From: DASRFR01 sp035651455
Lineage (GTDB): Bacteria > Acidobacteriota > Terriglobia > Terriglobales > Acidobacteriaceae
Reading direction: 5' to 3'
Assembly (NCBI GenBank): GCA_035651455.1
Contig: DASRFR010000022.1
Location: 186,001 to 250,000, forward strand
DNA: 64,000 nucleotides
In this document: in pieces, positions 52,451-61,388 of the stretch
Position numbering within the stretch: the stretch's first letter is position 1
Layout: every line of letters starts with the position of its first letter
The notes under the pieces: generated by a model
The model's input: the letters and a program-made list of their open reading frames with translations, nothing else
What the model was told of the DNA's origin: nothing
Database searches by the model: none
Made by a program: the position numbers and the translations under genes

Positions 52451-53329
52451 ATGCGCGTTGCCTTCTTGGGTTTAGGGATCATGGGCCGGCCGATGGCGGC
52501 TAACCTGGTGAAAAATGGACATGAAGTGAGCGTCTGGAACCGCACCCCGGGAAAAGATGTTGAGGGAGCGCGGATGGCCGCCAATCCGGCAGATGCTGCG
52601 CAGGGTGCGGAAGTCGTCTGGATGTGCGTGTCTGACACGAAGGCCGTGGAGCAGGTGCTGTTCGGCGCTGACGGGGTGGAGAATTCGCTCTCTGAGGGGA
52701 TGATTGTGGTGGATTCGAGTACGATTTCGCCCTCCGGCGAAAAGCGGTTTTCCGAGCGCGTGAACTCACGCGGCGCGCACTACGTGGATGCTCCGGTGAC
52801 CGGTTCGAAGATTGCGGCCGAGGCCGGTACTTTGATTTTTATCGTCGGAGGGGATGAGTCGGACCTCGAACGCCTGCAACCGCTATTTCAGTCGATGGGC
52901 AAGCAGGTATTTCGCATGGGCGAAACCAGCAAAGGGCAAGCTGCCAAGCTGGCCATGAACCTGCAAATTGCGCTGATCTATGAAGGATTTGCCGAAGGAT
53001 TGACCCTCGCCGCCAAGCTCGGCGTCGACCCGCAGGTGCTGCTGCCCCTGGTACAGGCATCGATGGTGCGGTCAGGGGTGGTCGAGTATAAGGCTCCCTT
53101 CGTCCTGAAGCGCGATTTCACGGCTAATTTTCCGCTGCGCCTCATGCACAAGGATTTGCGTCTTGCACTCGATGCCGCAAAAGAAGCGCGTATCAAGCTG
53201 CCCGGCCTGGAGACCGTAGAGGAGATTTACGACCTGGCGTCGGAAGAGGGTCAGCAGGATCTCGACTACGCCGCTACTCTCACGCTGCTCGAAAAATGGG
53301 CGGGCCTGGAAGTGAAACCCGTCGCCTAG
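52451..53329 (+). CDS. Beta-hydroxyacid dehydrogenase (3-hydroxyisobutyrate dehydrogenase family)
   Basis: 292 residues from ATG 52451; a TTG in frame at 52433 is possible. N-terminal NAD(P) fold MRVAFLGLGIMGRPMAANL, then VVDSSTISPSGEK, DAPVTGSKIAAEAGTL and the catalytic Lys in ETSKGQAAKLAMNL. C-terminal KDLRLALDAAKEARIKLP is typical. It may act on succinic semialdehyde or glyoxylate (GLYR type) rather than hydroxyisobutyrate. GGAGG lies 11-12 nt upstream. Confidence 0.9.
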   Translation: MRVAFLGLGIMGRPMAANLVKNGHEVSVWNRTPGKDVEGARMAANPADAAQGAEVVWMCVSDTKAVEQVLFGADGVENSLSEGMIVVDSSTISPSGEKRFSERVNSRGAHYVDAPVTGSKIAAEAGTLIFIVGGDESDLERLQPLFQSMGKQVFRMGETSKGQAAKLAMNLQIALIYEGFAEGLTLAAKLGVDPQVLLPLVQASMVRSGVVEYKAPFVLKRDFTANFPLRLMHKDLRLALDAAKEARIKLPGLETVEEIYDLASEEGQQDLDYAATLTLLEKWAGLEVKPVA

Positions 53330-53529
53330 CGACAGGCCTCGGCAGTTCTCTACTCGTCCCATCCAGAGTTTGGGAGACGCCCTGTACGAATGCGTGATTC
53401 TCAAGAGAAACTCTGGGCCTCTCGATTACGGACGTAACCTGCTCTCCTGCCGTCTATTACACAACTATTACACGCCTCGTCCGCGGCCGCTGCTAATTTA
53501 TTTGCAGCGGGTACTGGGGTGACGCGCAG

Positions 53530-53548
53530 TTTGCGTACCTTACGCAAA
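53530..53548 (+). promoter_or_regulatory. Candidate operator upstream of the desaturase gene
   Basis: TTTGCGTA (53530-53537) and TACGCAAA (53541-53548) form a perfect 8-bp inverted repeat with a 3-nt spacer, 24 bp before the desaturase ATG. It resembles a transcription-factor dyad; in RNA it would form a weak stem. The binding protein is unknown. Confidence 0.5.
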
Positions 53549-53572
53549 TTACACACGGGGAAAACCACTCGA

Positions 53573-54472
53573 ATGGATCTTCAAGATCTCCACAAAAAAC
53601 AGGCAGCAGATAGCGAATTGAACGTTGTGACCGCCACATTTATGGCTTTATTCCACATCGGGGCAGTCGCCGCACTTTTTTTCTTTACCTGGAGGGCGTT
53701 GCTGGTCGCAGCATTCTTATGGTGGGTATCCGGCAGCCTCGGCATTGGAATGTCGTACCACCGGCTGCTCACGCATCGTGGTTACAAGACCTACAAGTGG
53801 GTTGAATATTTCCTCACCGTGTGCGCCACGCTGGCGCTGGAGGGCGGCCCAATTTTCTGGGTGGCCACACACCGCATTCATCACCAATTTTCTGACCATG
53901 AGGGCGATCCGCACTCGCCCCGAGACGGCAAGTGGTGGTCGCACATGGGATGGATTCTCATGGGCAAATCCATGCACCACGACACGACGACGCTGGCCCG
54001 CTACGTACCCGACCTGGCAAAAGACAAGTTCCACGTCTGGATCACGAAATATCACTACGTTCCCATGATTGGGCTGGGTGTGATCTTGCTGTCGATCGGC
54101 GGCCTCCCGTTCCTGCTCTGGGGCATCTTCCTGCGCACCGTGGTCGGCCTGCACGCTACCTGGATGGTGAACTCGATCACGCACATGTGGGGCAAGCGGC
54201 GATTCGCGACGCGCGATCTTTCCACTAATAATTGGCTGGTCGCGATTGTTACCTTTGGCGAAGGCTGGCACAACAACCATCATGCTCACCCGACCTCGTC
54301 CCGGCATGGTCTGAAGTGGTACGAAGTTGACCTGAACTGGTACGGAATCTGGATCCTGAACAAGCTCGGACTGGCGTGGAACGTTTACCGCGTGAAGCTC
54401 TCGCAGCTGGAGCAGAAAATCGAAGAAGATATGATCGTGCCCGACGCCGAAGCCGACCTGGTTTCGGTATAG
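53573..54472 (+). CDS. Membrane fatty acid desaturase (acyl-CoA delta-9 type)
   Basis: 299 residues. The three His boxes are HRLLTH (near residue 65), HRIHH (near 103) and HNNHH (near 235), binding the di-iron centre. Four to five membrane spans. It introduces a double bond into acyl-CoA or lipid acyl chains to raise membrane fluidity. The start at 53573 skips a Lys/Arg-rich leader that would come from the operator region. A strong terminator follows at 54512. The adjacent two-component system is a candidate regulator, by position only. Confidence 0.92.
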   Translation: MDLQDLHKKQAADSELNVVTATFMALFHIGAVAALFFFTWRALLVAAFLWWVSGSLGIGMSYHRLLTHRGYKTYKWVEYFLTVCATLALEGGPIFWVATHRIHHQFSDHEGDPHSPRDGKWWSHMGWILMGKSMHHDTTTLARYVPDLAKDKFHVWITKYHYVPMIGLGVILLSIGGLPFLLWGIFLRTVVGLHATWMVNSITHMWGKRRFATRDLSTNNWLVAIVTFGEGWHNNHHAHPTSSRHGLKWYEVDLNWYGIWILNKLGLAWNVYRVKLSQLEQKIEEDMIVPDAEADLVSV

Positions 54473-54511
54473 TCCGCCGGCGGTTCTCAAACAAGCACCG
54501 ATGATTCTGAA

Positions 54512-54538
54512 GCAGGGCACACGCCCTGCTTTTCTTTT
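54512..54538 (+). terminator. Rho-independent terminator after the desaturase gene
   Basis: GCAGGGC stem (54512-54518), ACAC loop, GCCCTGC (54523-54529), then TTTTCTTTT. It ends the desaturase transcript and separates it from the kinase gene; it also shows that the kinase frame upstream of 54606 is not coding. Confidence 0.85.
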
Positions 54539-54605
54539 GAAGCGAATGCGTGTATCCCGACTCCGGCCTGAGATTCTTATCTCCGAGTTACAATTCGATC
54601 AGGCC

Positions 54606-55511
54606 ATGCGCATCACCAGCCGCCGAAAGACCATCGCATTCTTTCTGACGCTTGGGGTGTGTCTTGCGGGACTGGCCGTGGCCGTGGGCAGCGGATGGAT
54701 CATCCTGAACTGGCGTGAGGGCGTGAAAGTTTTCCTCGGGGTGATTTTCTTCGGCGCGATCATCGCCGGGATCATCCTCAACACCATTTTCCTGGTGCGC
54801 GAAGTGCGCCGCAACGAGCAGCACGACAGCTTTATCAATGCTGTCACCCATGAATTGAAAACTCCGATTGCGTCCATCCGGCTATATCTGCAGACGCTGC
54901 AGAGCCGCGACGTCGATGAAGCGCAGAGACGGGATTTCTATAACCTGATGCTGCTCGACACCGACCGCTTGCTGGGCACGGTGGAACAAGTGCTGAGGGC
55001 GGGGAAAGCGGGCATGCGACACGCCGCCAGGCATCGCATCGAAGTCGAGTTCTCCGATCTGGTGCGGGAGTGCATCGACCTGGCGCGGGCCCGTCATCAC
55101 TTGCCGCCACAGGCACTCCGCTACGAGCAGACGATCAACGGCGCAGGCAGCCTGGTAGTGGGCGATCCGGAAGAACTTCGCACCGCGGTCTCGAACGTGC
55201 TCGACAACGCAATAAAATACTCAGGCGACCATATCGATGTCTGGGTGCAATTGCGTGCGCCGGACGAAAGGCACCTGGCATTGCGCATCCGGGACCAGGG
55301 CATCGGCATTCCTCCAGAGGAAATCAAGAGTATCTTCAAACGTTTCTACCGCGTGCCGAGCCGCTCGCTCTCTCACGTAAAAGGGACCGGCCTGGGCTTA
55401 TTTATCGTGCGAGCGATCGCCCGTAAACACGGGGGAAAGGTGTTCGCCGAAAGCGCGGGTACGGGTCGAGGCACCACGGTGACGCTTGAAATTCCAAGGA
55501 GCGTGACATGA
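54606..55511 (+). CDS. Sensor histidine kinase with two membrane spans and minimal sensor
   Basis: 301 residues from ATG 54606; a longer in-frame reading runs through a terminator and is rejected. Two spans (about 12-33 and 41-62) with almost no periplasmic loop suggest intramembrane sensing. H-box AVTHELKTPIASIRLYL with the phosphorylated His, then N-box VLDNAIKYSGDH, G1 IRDQGIGIPPEE, F-box FKRFYRVP and G2 GTGLGLFIV. It phosphorylates the response regulator encoded next, whose start overlaps its stop (ATGA). Signal unknown. Confidence 0.92.
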   Translation: MRITSRRKTIAFFLTLGVCLAGLAVAVGSGWIILNWREGVKVFLGVIFFGAIIAGIILNTIFLVREVRRNEQHDSFINAVTHELKTPIASIRLYLQTLQSRDVDEAQRRDFYNLMLLDTDRLLGTVEQVLRAGKAGMRHAARHRIEVEFSDLVRECIDLARARHHLPPQALRYEQTINGAGSLVVGDPEELRTAVSNVLDNAIKYSGDHIDVWVQLRAPDERHLALRIRDQGIGIPPEEIKSIFKRFYRVPSRSLSHVKGTGLGLFIVRAIARKHGGKVFAESAGTGRGTTVTLEIPRSVT

Positions 55512-56284
55512 GCCGGGTGCTGGTAGTCGAGGATGAGGCGCATCTTGCCAATGGTCTGCGCTTCAACCTGGAAGCCGAAGGACACTCAGTAGTGGTCGCC
55601 GGCGACGGCGAGACTGCCCTAGAACGTTTACTGGTGAACAAAGAAGAATTCGATGCCGTGGTGCTGGATATCATGCTGCCCGGCAAGGATGGCTTTGCGG
55701 TCGCGACCGAACTTCGGACCGGTCTGAATTATGTTCCGGTACTCATGCTCACGGCACGCGGGCGTCCCCAGGACGTGCTCAAAGGATTCGCTTCGGGAGC
55801 GGACGATTATTTGCCGAAGCCGTTCGAACTCCCAATCCTTCTGGCGCGGTTGCAGGGGCTGCTGCGCCGCAGTCAGTGGATGCGCGCACAGGATGGCGGT
55901 TCAAGAAGCGGGGCGCGCTCGCAGAAGCAGACTGAGGCGACGGCGGTCGGGGATTATGAAGTGTTCTCGTTTGCCGGCAAGACAATTGATTTCGGCACGC
56001 TCGAGTTGCGCACGAATGGATCGACCATCCACCTGACGGTGATGGAAGCCGACCTCCTCCGGCACCTGATCCGGAACAATGGGAAAGTGGTGCCGCGCAA
56101 ATCCATTCTCGAAGATGTCTGGGGGTTGCGCGAGGATACTGACACCCGCGCGATCGATAATTTCGTGGTGCGCTTGCGGCGCTACATCGAACCCGATCCT
56201 GCCAAGCCCCGCCACCTATTGACCGTGCGTGGCATCGGGTATCGTTTTATCGCCAAGCCGGACGACGACAAAAAAAGAGCCTGA
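55508..56284 (+). CDS. OmpR/PhoB-family response regulator
   Basis: 258 residues. Receiver with VVEDEAHLA (acidic pair), phosphoacceptor in VVLDIMLPGKDGF, switch Thr in LMLTARGR and Lys in LPKPFEL. A Gly/Ser/Arg-rich linker (125-145) and a winged-helix DNA-binding domain with VVPRKSILEDVWG and RHLLTVRGIGYRF. Partner of the upstream kinase, overlapping by 4 bp. Targets not visible; the desaturase gene is nearby but insulated by a terminator. Confidence 0.94.
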   Translation: MSRVLVVEDEAHLANGLRFNLEAEGHSVVVAGDGETALERLLVNKEEFDAVVLDIMLPGKDGFAVATELRTGLNYVPVLMLTARGRPQDVLKGFASGADDYLPKPFELPILLARLQGLLRRSQWMRAQDGGSRSGARSQKQTEATAVGDYEVFSFAGKTIDFGTLELRTNGSTIHLTVMEADLLRHLIRNNGKVVPRKSILEDVWGLREDTDTRAIDNFVVRLRRYIEPDPAKPRHLLTVRGIGYRFIAKPDDDKKRA

Positions 56285-56301
56285 TTTCTAGGCGCTCCCC
56301 C

Positions 56302-57573
56302 CTATTCCTGCTCGGCAGTCACGGGAATGGCGAAGGTGATTCCCGAATTGCTAGTTCCGCCATAAAGACTTGTGCCGTACACGTTACCCTTTTGATCGAG
56401 CACAAGATTCCCGGATGGAATCGAGCCATCACTGCCGCCGGAGAATGTATGCAAGAGGCGGTAACTCCAGTTCCCGGGCGCGGTTTGTGTCACTGTGAAC
56501 AGCACTCCAGCGCCGTTCGCGCCTCCGTCAGCGGTGCCGTACACATTAGCACTCTGATCCAGGACAACCGGATTGAAGACGTTCATGCCGTCTCTGCCGC
56601 CCTGAAACGTGTAAAGCACGTGGAGGTTCCAGCCTCCGCCGGACGGTGAGAGCTGGTAGATCACGCCGGATGAGGTGGCGCCTCCGCCCGCGGCCGTTCC
56701 ACCGTACAAATTCCCCGAGTTGTCGATGGCGACGCCGCCTTCCGGAAAAGACCCGTCGCTTCCTCCCAGGAACTTGTAGAGCACACTGTATTGCCAGCCC
56801 GAAGATGATGGCGTGAGTTGATAGACCACCCCGCAGCCGTAGACCAGGCCGATACAAACTCCGGAGCCGCCGGCGAAGGTGACTCCGTACAGGTTTCCTG
56901 CGGGATCACGCGTGAGTCCCGAAGATGGCGTCGCTCCCTCCTGGCCAGGAGTATTCACGAAGGTATAAATGACTTTTTGCGTCCAGCCGCCCTCGGCTTG
57001 CGGCGACAATTCAAAAGCGGTTCCGCAGCCGAGCGGCGAAGAGCATCCCTGGTCGCCTCCGTGGACAGTGGTTCCGTAGAGGTTCCCCTTGGCATCGATG
57101 GCCAGACTGGGGCTGGGTTGAGTACCCCCGGCTCCGCCGGTGAAATTGAAAATCACGCGGTAGGTCCACTTGCCGCCTCCCGCTGGCGCCAATTGGAAGA
57201 TAGCGCCCTGCCCATTGGCCCCACCAAAGGCAAGCGCGCCGTAGATGTTGCCATGCGGATCACGGACCGGGTATCCAGGCCCCTGTCCTTGCAGGGCCGC
57301 TCCGAAGTTATGAAGGCGGACAAGCTGCCAGAATCCAGACCCGTGCCTTAACGCGTAAGCCACTCCGAACCCGTTCCCCCCGCCCGTACCCGTCGTGCCA
57401 TAAAGATTTCCGGCGCCATCGATCGTCAGGCCGGCAGGATTCGCGCCATCGAGCCCTCCCGTGAATGAATGCAAGACTTGCAACTGCGCGGCCGCCAGGG
57501 CGACCGCAAAAAGCAGGAATACGACGCCTGTGCTTAACAGCAATGCGCGACGGCGAGGACCCGTTGAAGGCAT
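56302..57573 (-). CDS. Secreted GloVer (TIGR03803) tandem-repeat protein
   Basis: 423 residues with a signal peptide (RRRALLLSTGVVFLLFAVALAAAQ). Eight or nine GloVer repeats, of the form GNLYGTTxxGGxxxGxVFxLxPxxxGGWxxxVLYxF. Two repeats carry a Cys pair (QGCSSPLGCGTAFEL and GVCIGLVYGCGVVYQL). Unlike the first paralogue, repeats are separated by a Trp-containing linker such as GGWNLHVLY. Role unknown; paralogous with 26387 and 48888. Confidence 0.88.
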   Translation of the reverse strand: MPSTGPRRRALLLSTGVVFLLFAVALAAAQLQVLHSFTGGLDGANPAGLTIDGAGNLYGTTGTGGGNGFGVAYALRHGSGFWQLVRLHNFGAALQGQGPGYPVRDPHGNIYGALAFGGANGQGAIFQLAPAGGGKWTYRVIFNFTGGAGGTQPSPSLAIDAKGNLYGTTVHGGDQGCSSPLGCGTAFELSPQAEGGWTQKVIYTFVNTPGQEGATPSSGLTRDPAGNLYGVTFAGGSGVCIGLVYGCGVVYQLTPSSSGWQYSVLYKFLGGSDGSFPEGGVAIDNSGNLYGGTAAGGGATSSGVIYQLSPSGGGWNLHVLYTFQGGRDGMNVFNPVVLDQSANVYGTADGGANGAGVLFTVTQTAPGNWSYRLLHTFSGGSDGSIPSGNLVLDQKGNVYGTSLYGGTSNSGITFAIPVTAEQE

Positions 57574-57721
57574 GGCGATGCTCCGAGAATCGGGAGTTTA
57601 GACAGGGCGTAGGAACGCACCCTGGAGGGAGGCCGAACATAATACACCAGAAGCGAGGCGGAGTTGTCGCTTCTCTGTCGGCTAAAGGAGTGCTTGCTGG
57701 ACGGGAAGGGATTGCTCGTGC

Positions 57722-58375
57722 TTAGTGCTGCTTGGCCGAGGCACCCTCGGCAAGTTCCAACAGGACAGTCATGACGCCCTCGGCGGCGTGCTGATCTGAG
57801 AGTTTATCCAGGTCCACGGTAGCAGAAAAATTAGGCGAGTCGGGGTGGAAGCGGACGGTCATAAAATTCTTCTCACGAGTGGTGAGCAAAGCATTAACGA
57901 CCGGATTGAGCTCGTGGGCCCATTTCTCACGCGTCGTAAGCACCACCGGGCCGGGGCGAGAGATCATCCATTCACGATGATTGGGACCCAGGTTCTTTGG
58001 CTGCTGCCCACACCAGCGATGGTGGAAAATGTCGAGGCGGAAAGTCGGCGCGGCGCCCAGATTAGCCTCAAACGTCAAAGTCTCCTTTTGCTTCTTCCAC
58101 CGACCCAGGATCCATTGGATGGGAAGGGGCCGGGGCAGGAGGCGAACCGTTACCTTGGCATGATCGAACCAACGGGAGGGAAGCTGAAGGCTGGCCTGAA
58201 GCAGGGAACTGCCCAGCCAGCGGAACTCTACAATGCGCCCCTTGCCGCCACAAGCCACCTGCAGGCAGCGCAGAACAGTGGCGCCTTTGCGTCGGTTATA
58301 GCGCGCGAAGCAGAAGTACCAGATACCTAACAGTACGCCCGCGCTCACTACGTCGATGAGGAGAAGGCGCCCCAC
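57722..58375 (-). CDS. Membrane-anchored hypothetical protein
   Basis: 217 residues. One N-terminal span (LLLIDVVSAGVLLGIWYFCF), then an Arg/Trp-rich soluble part without recognised motif. Two short Cys-containing segments (LRCLQVACGG and HRWCGQQ) are visible. Reasonable length, codon use like its neighbours and a terminal EGVMTVLLELAEGASAKQH suggest a real gene. No family recognised. Confidence 0.6.
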   Translation of the reverse strand: MGRLLLIDVVSAGVLLGIWYFCFARYNRRKGATVLRCLQVACGGKGRIVEFRWLGSSLLQASLQLPSRWFDHAKVTVRLLPRPLPIQWILGRWKKQKETLTFEANLGAAPTFRLDIFHHRWCGQQPKNLGPNHREWMISRPGPVVLTTREKWAHELNPVVNALLTTREKNFMTVRFHPDSPNFSATVDLDKLSDQHAAEGVMTVLLELAEGASAKQH

Positions 58376-58539
58376 AACTATCCTCAGATGCTCATGGTAC
58401 TTCCGTGGATGCTATCCGGCAAGGGGAGAAGGCTGTTTTATTTCGTACGGGCGGGCAAAGCCGCCTGACATAACGTGAGCACATAGGCGAGATAGGCTAC
58501 TAGAAGCTGCAAACCAAGAGCCGCCTTTACAATTCTTGT

Positions 58540-59067
58540 GTGAAGGTCACGATACGCGATTACCGGCGGCGCGATTTCGACACCCTCTGGTCAATTGATC
58601 AGCAGTGTTTCGTTGCTGGTATCTCGTATTCCCGGATGGAACTATGGGTTTACACACGAAGGCAGGGGGCTTTCACCCTCGTTGCGGAATCGGCAGGGGA
58701 GCAAGGAAGTTCTGAACAGGCCGAGGACGTCCGCGGGCTCAAGACGTACCCGGATCAGGCGAAGATCGTCGGATTCTTGGTGGCCGAGGCGAGGCGCAGC
58801 AAGGGGCACATCATTACGATTGACGTGCTGCCACAAGCCCGCCGCTTCGGCGTGGGCTCGCAATTGATGAGCACGGCCGAGAGCCGGCTGATCACATCCA
58901 AGTGCGACAGCGTTGTGCTCGAGACCGCGGTTGACAACACGTCCGCTCTGTCCTTCTACAAGCGGCACCAATATTTCGTGTGCAAGACGCTGCCGCGCTA
59001 CTACTCCAATGGGGTTGACGCGTTCGTACTGAAAAAAGATTTGCTTACGTCCACATCGACCAGCTAA
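58540..59067 (+). CDS. GNAT-family N-acetyltransferase (RimI-like)
   Basis: 175 residues from GTG 58540. GNAT fold with IRDYRRRDFDTLWSIDQQCF, IVGFLVAEARRSKGHIITIDVLP and the acetyl-CoA loop ARRFGVGSQLMSTAE, followed by LETAVDNTSALSFYKRHQY. Residues 55-75 form an insert absent from RimI. It may acetylate protein N-termini or small molecules. The stop is 9 bp before pheA, implying an operon. Confidence 0.88.
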   Translation: MKVTIRDYRRRDFDTLWSIDQQCFVAGISYSRMELWVYTRRQGAFTLVAESAGEQGSSEQAEDVRGLKTYPDQAKIVGFLVAEARRSKGHIITIDVLPQARRFGVGSQLMSTAESRLITSKCDSVVLETAVDNTSALSFYKRHQYFVCKTLPRYYSNGVDAFVLKKDLLTSTSTS

Positions 59068-59076
59068 CGTTCCACA

Positions 59077-59883
59077 ATGAAAATCGCCATTCAGGGCGAA
59101 GCAGGCTCGTTTTCCCATGAAGCCGCGCTGCGCATGCTGCCGGGCTGTAAAGTTGTGAGCTGCGCGCGTTCCCCCGAAGTCTTTGATCGAGTCAAGCGCC
59201 GGCAAGTTTGGGGCGCGGTGATTCCCATCGAGAACTCACTTGCGGGCTCCGTGGCCGAGCACCTTGACCTGCTGCTTACTCAAGACGTTTTCATCCAACG
59301 CGAATTCTACCTGCGAATCATTCACAATCTCATCGCCGCGCCGGCGGTGAAAATCGGCGGAGTGCGGCGCGTGTTCTCACATCCGGTCGCTCTCGAACAG
59401 TGCCGCGATTTTTTTCGTGGCCACCCGCATATGCAGGCGATCCCGTTTTATGACACGGCGGGAAGCGTGAAGCACGTGATCGAGAACGGCTTCACCGATG
59501 CAGCCGGGATCGCGGCCAAAGAAGCGGCAGCGGTTTACCGGGGCAAGATCCTCAAAGCAGGCATCGAGGACGATAAGCGCAACTTCACCCGGTTTTTTCT
59601 CGTCCGCAAGCCGCGCCAGGAGGCTCGCGGATCCAACAAGACCTCGATCGCCTTCAGTGTAAAGAACACGGCGGGGTCGCTATTCAAAGCCTTGAGCGTA
59701 TTTGCGCTGCGCGACATCAGCTTGAGCAAGATCGAATCCCGGCCCATGCGCGGCCGTCCCTGGGAGTACGTGTTTTATGTCGACTTTCTTCGCGGCGAAG
59801 ATGAAGCCGCGCAGAACGCGTTGCGCCATCTAGGAGAAGTAGCCGACCTGGTCAAGGTACTGGGTATTTACCCGGCAGCGTAA
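59077..59883 (+). CDS. pheA: Prephenate dehydratase
   Basis: 268 residues, monofunctional (no chorismate mutase domain). Visible are IAIQGEAGSFSHEAALRML, VIPIENSLAGSVAEHLDLLL, the catalytic Thr-Arg-Phe in NFTRFFLV near residue 170 and a C-terminal ACT domain (TSIAFSVKNTAGSLFKALSV) with KIESRP that binds phenylalanine for feedback. It converts prephenate to phenylpyruvate. It follows a GNAT gene by 9 bp. Confidence 0.95.
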   Translation: MKIAIQGEAGSFSHEAALRMLPGCKVVSCARSPEVFDRVKRRQVWGAVIPIENSLAGSVAEHLDLLLTQDVFIQREFYLRIIHNLIAAPAVKIGGVRRVFSHPVALEQCRDFFRGHPHMQAIPFYDTAGSVKHVIENGFTDAAGIAAKEAAAVYRGKILKAGIEDDKRNFTRFFLVRKPRQEARGSNKTSIAFSVKNTAGSLFKALSVFALRDISLSKIESRPMRGRPWEYVFYVDFLRGEDEAAQNALRHLGEVADLVKVLGIYPAA

Positions 59884-59934
59884 ACAAATGTGTCGTTGTC
59901 GCGTCAGGGGTGCGGTGTCCTCGACCACAACGGA

Positions 59935-61149
59935 TCATAAATAACTCAGCCACCAGTCGGTGCGTCGCTGCTTCAGCCGCACGAACCAGAGGCACGCGGG
60001 ATAGAGCAGCAGAAGAACGACAATCCAGACCACATAGACAGTCCAAAGTGGAAACCCGTAGTCCGGAGGAAAGAGGTTGCCGGGACTTCCCATTGAGGGC
60101 GGCGGAATGAGGAGGAACCGCGTCGAGCCGTAGCGGGCGAAATTCATCCCGACGGCCAGAAGGTGAGCAATCAGGAGGTGCACCCCGTAATAGAAAAATG
60201 GAACGCGTCCGAAGACGATCAGCGGGTTGCGGAACGAAAAGTGAAAACGGTCGAGCCAGCCTAGGACCACGAGAGCAGGGCCCAGAGTCATGAGCAAGAA
60301 GTCGAGCGATGGCGGGTACTTGGTCGTGTTGAGGAAGAAAAGCGCGGTGAAGAGCGTCGAGGTCTGATGCGTCCAGCGCACGGGATCGCCATAGATATTG
60401 ATCACGCGCAGTGCAACAAACGCAACCGTGAGCGCCACGCCAAGGCCTTTCAGAAATTGTTGCCGGCGCGCGGAATCCCAGGAGAAGACCGCGCCCATGG
60501 AGAATCCGGCAGACATAACACCGATCCAGGGCAACACGGGATATCCGGTCGCGAAATTTGCGCCGCGGAAAGAGAACAGATTCTGCTGATGCAAAATATC
60601 CCAGAGCCAGGCTGCGCGGCCGAAGCGCTCAGCAGCAATTCCGTCCAACAGGTTATGCAATGCGATCACGGCCATGCTGAGGACGACAAGCAAGCGCATG
60701 GGAAGATGGACGAGGGCCGCCAGAACAATCATGCAGAGGCCGATTGCCCAGATCACCAGCAGGATCACGAGATTTCCGCGCCAGCCGATTTGAAAAAACA
60801 TGATGAAGCGGAGCACAGTGAGCTCCAGGAATATAAGCCAAATACCGCGAGTCACGAGCAGGCGCGAGAGTTGGCGCTTCGAATGATGCCCGCGATTCAT
60901 CCAGAAGAATGCGCTCATGCCAGCAGTAAAAATAAATACCGGCGCACAAAAATGGGTGATCCAGCGAGTGAGGAAGATGGCGGGGGTGGTGCGTGTAAGG
61001 TCGGTGGGTGAGAACTGCATGGCGCTTCGGGCGACGTAGTCGCGGATATGGTCGATCGCCATCAGGATCATGACGGCGCCGCGAAGAGCATCGACGGACT
61101 GGATGCGCGAGGCGGGCGAAGGCCGGGCGGGAACTGCGGGGGCAGTCAT
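59935..61149 (-). CDS. DUF1624-like (heparan-alpha-glucosaminide N-acetyltransferase-like) membrane protein
   Basis: 404 residues, about ten membrane spans. The opening RIQSVDALRGAVMILMAIDHIRDYV has the DALRG and DH motif of DUF1624/acyltransferase-3-like proteins. Also present are APVFIFTAGMSAFFW, PWIGVMSAGFSMGAVF and FFYYGVHLLIAH. Family members may transfer acetyl groups across membranes. It is divergent from the AraC-type gene. Confidence 0.82.
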   Translation of the reverse strand: MTAPAVPARPSPASRIQSVDALRGAVMILMAIDHIRDYVARSAMQFSPTDLTRTTPAIFLTRWITHFCAPVFIFTAGMSAFFWMNRGHHSKRQLSRLLVTRGIWLIFLELTVLRFIMFFQIGWRGNLVILLVIWAIGLCMIVLAALVHLPMRLLVVLSMAVIALHNLLDGIAAERFGRAAWLWDILHQQNLFSFRGANFATGYPVLPWIGVMSAGFSMGAVFSWDSARRQQFLKGLGVALTVAFVALRVINIYGDPVRWTHQTSTLFTALFFLNTTKYPPSLDFLLMTLGPALVVLGWLDRFHFSFRNPLIVFGRVPFFYYGVHLLIAHLLAVGMNFARYGSTRFLLIPPPSMGSPGNLFPPDYGFPLWTVYVVWIVVLLLLYPACLWFVRLKQRRTDWWLSYL

Positions 61150-61388
61150 GGCGTGCCGTTATATTCGCACAGGCCCACGGACACATTGGCCAAATTCGGA
61201 CATAGCAGGGTGGAGGAAGGGAGCGGGGCGCAAGGGTGCGGCTCGACTGCGAAGACTTGAAATGCAAGCCGGCTGGGCGCAGGTGATCGGGAATACCAGA
61301 GTGCTTCCCAAGCTACGAATGCCCATTATTGCGAGCGACGTACAGATGATTCCCGCTTATGTCTTCGCACATCATGAAGAGTAGCGAA

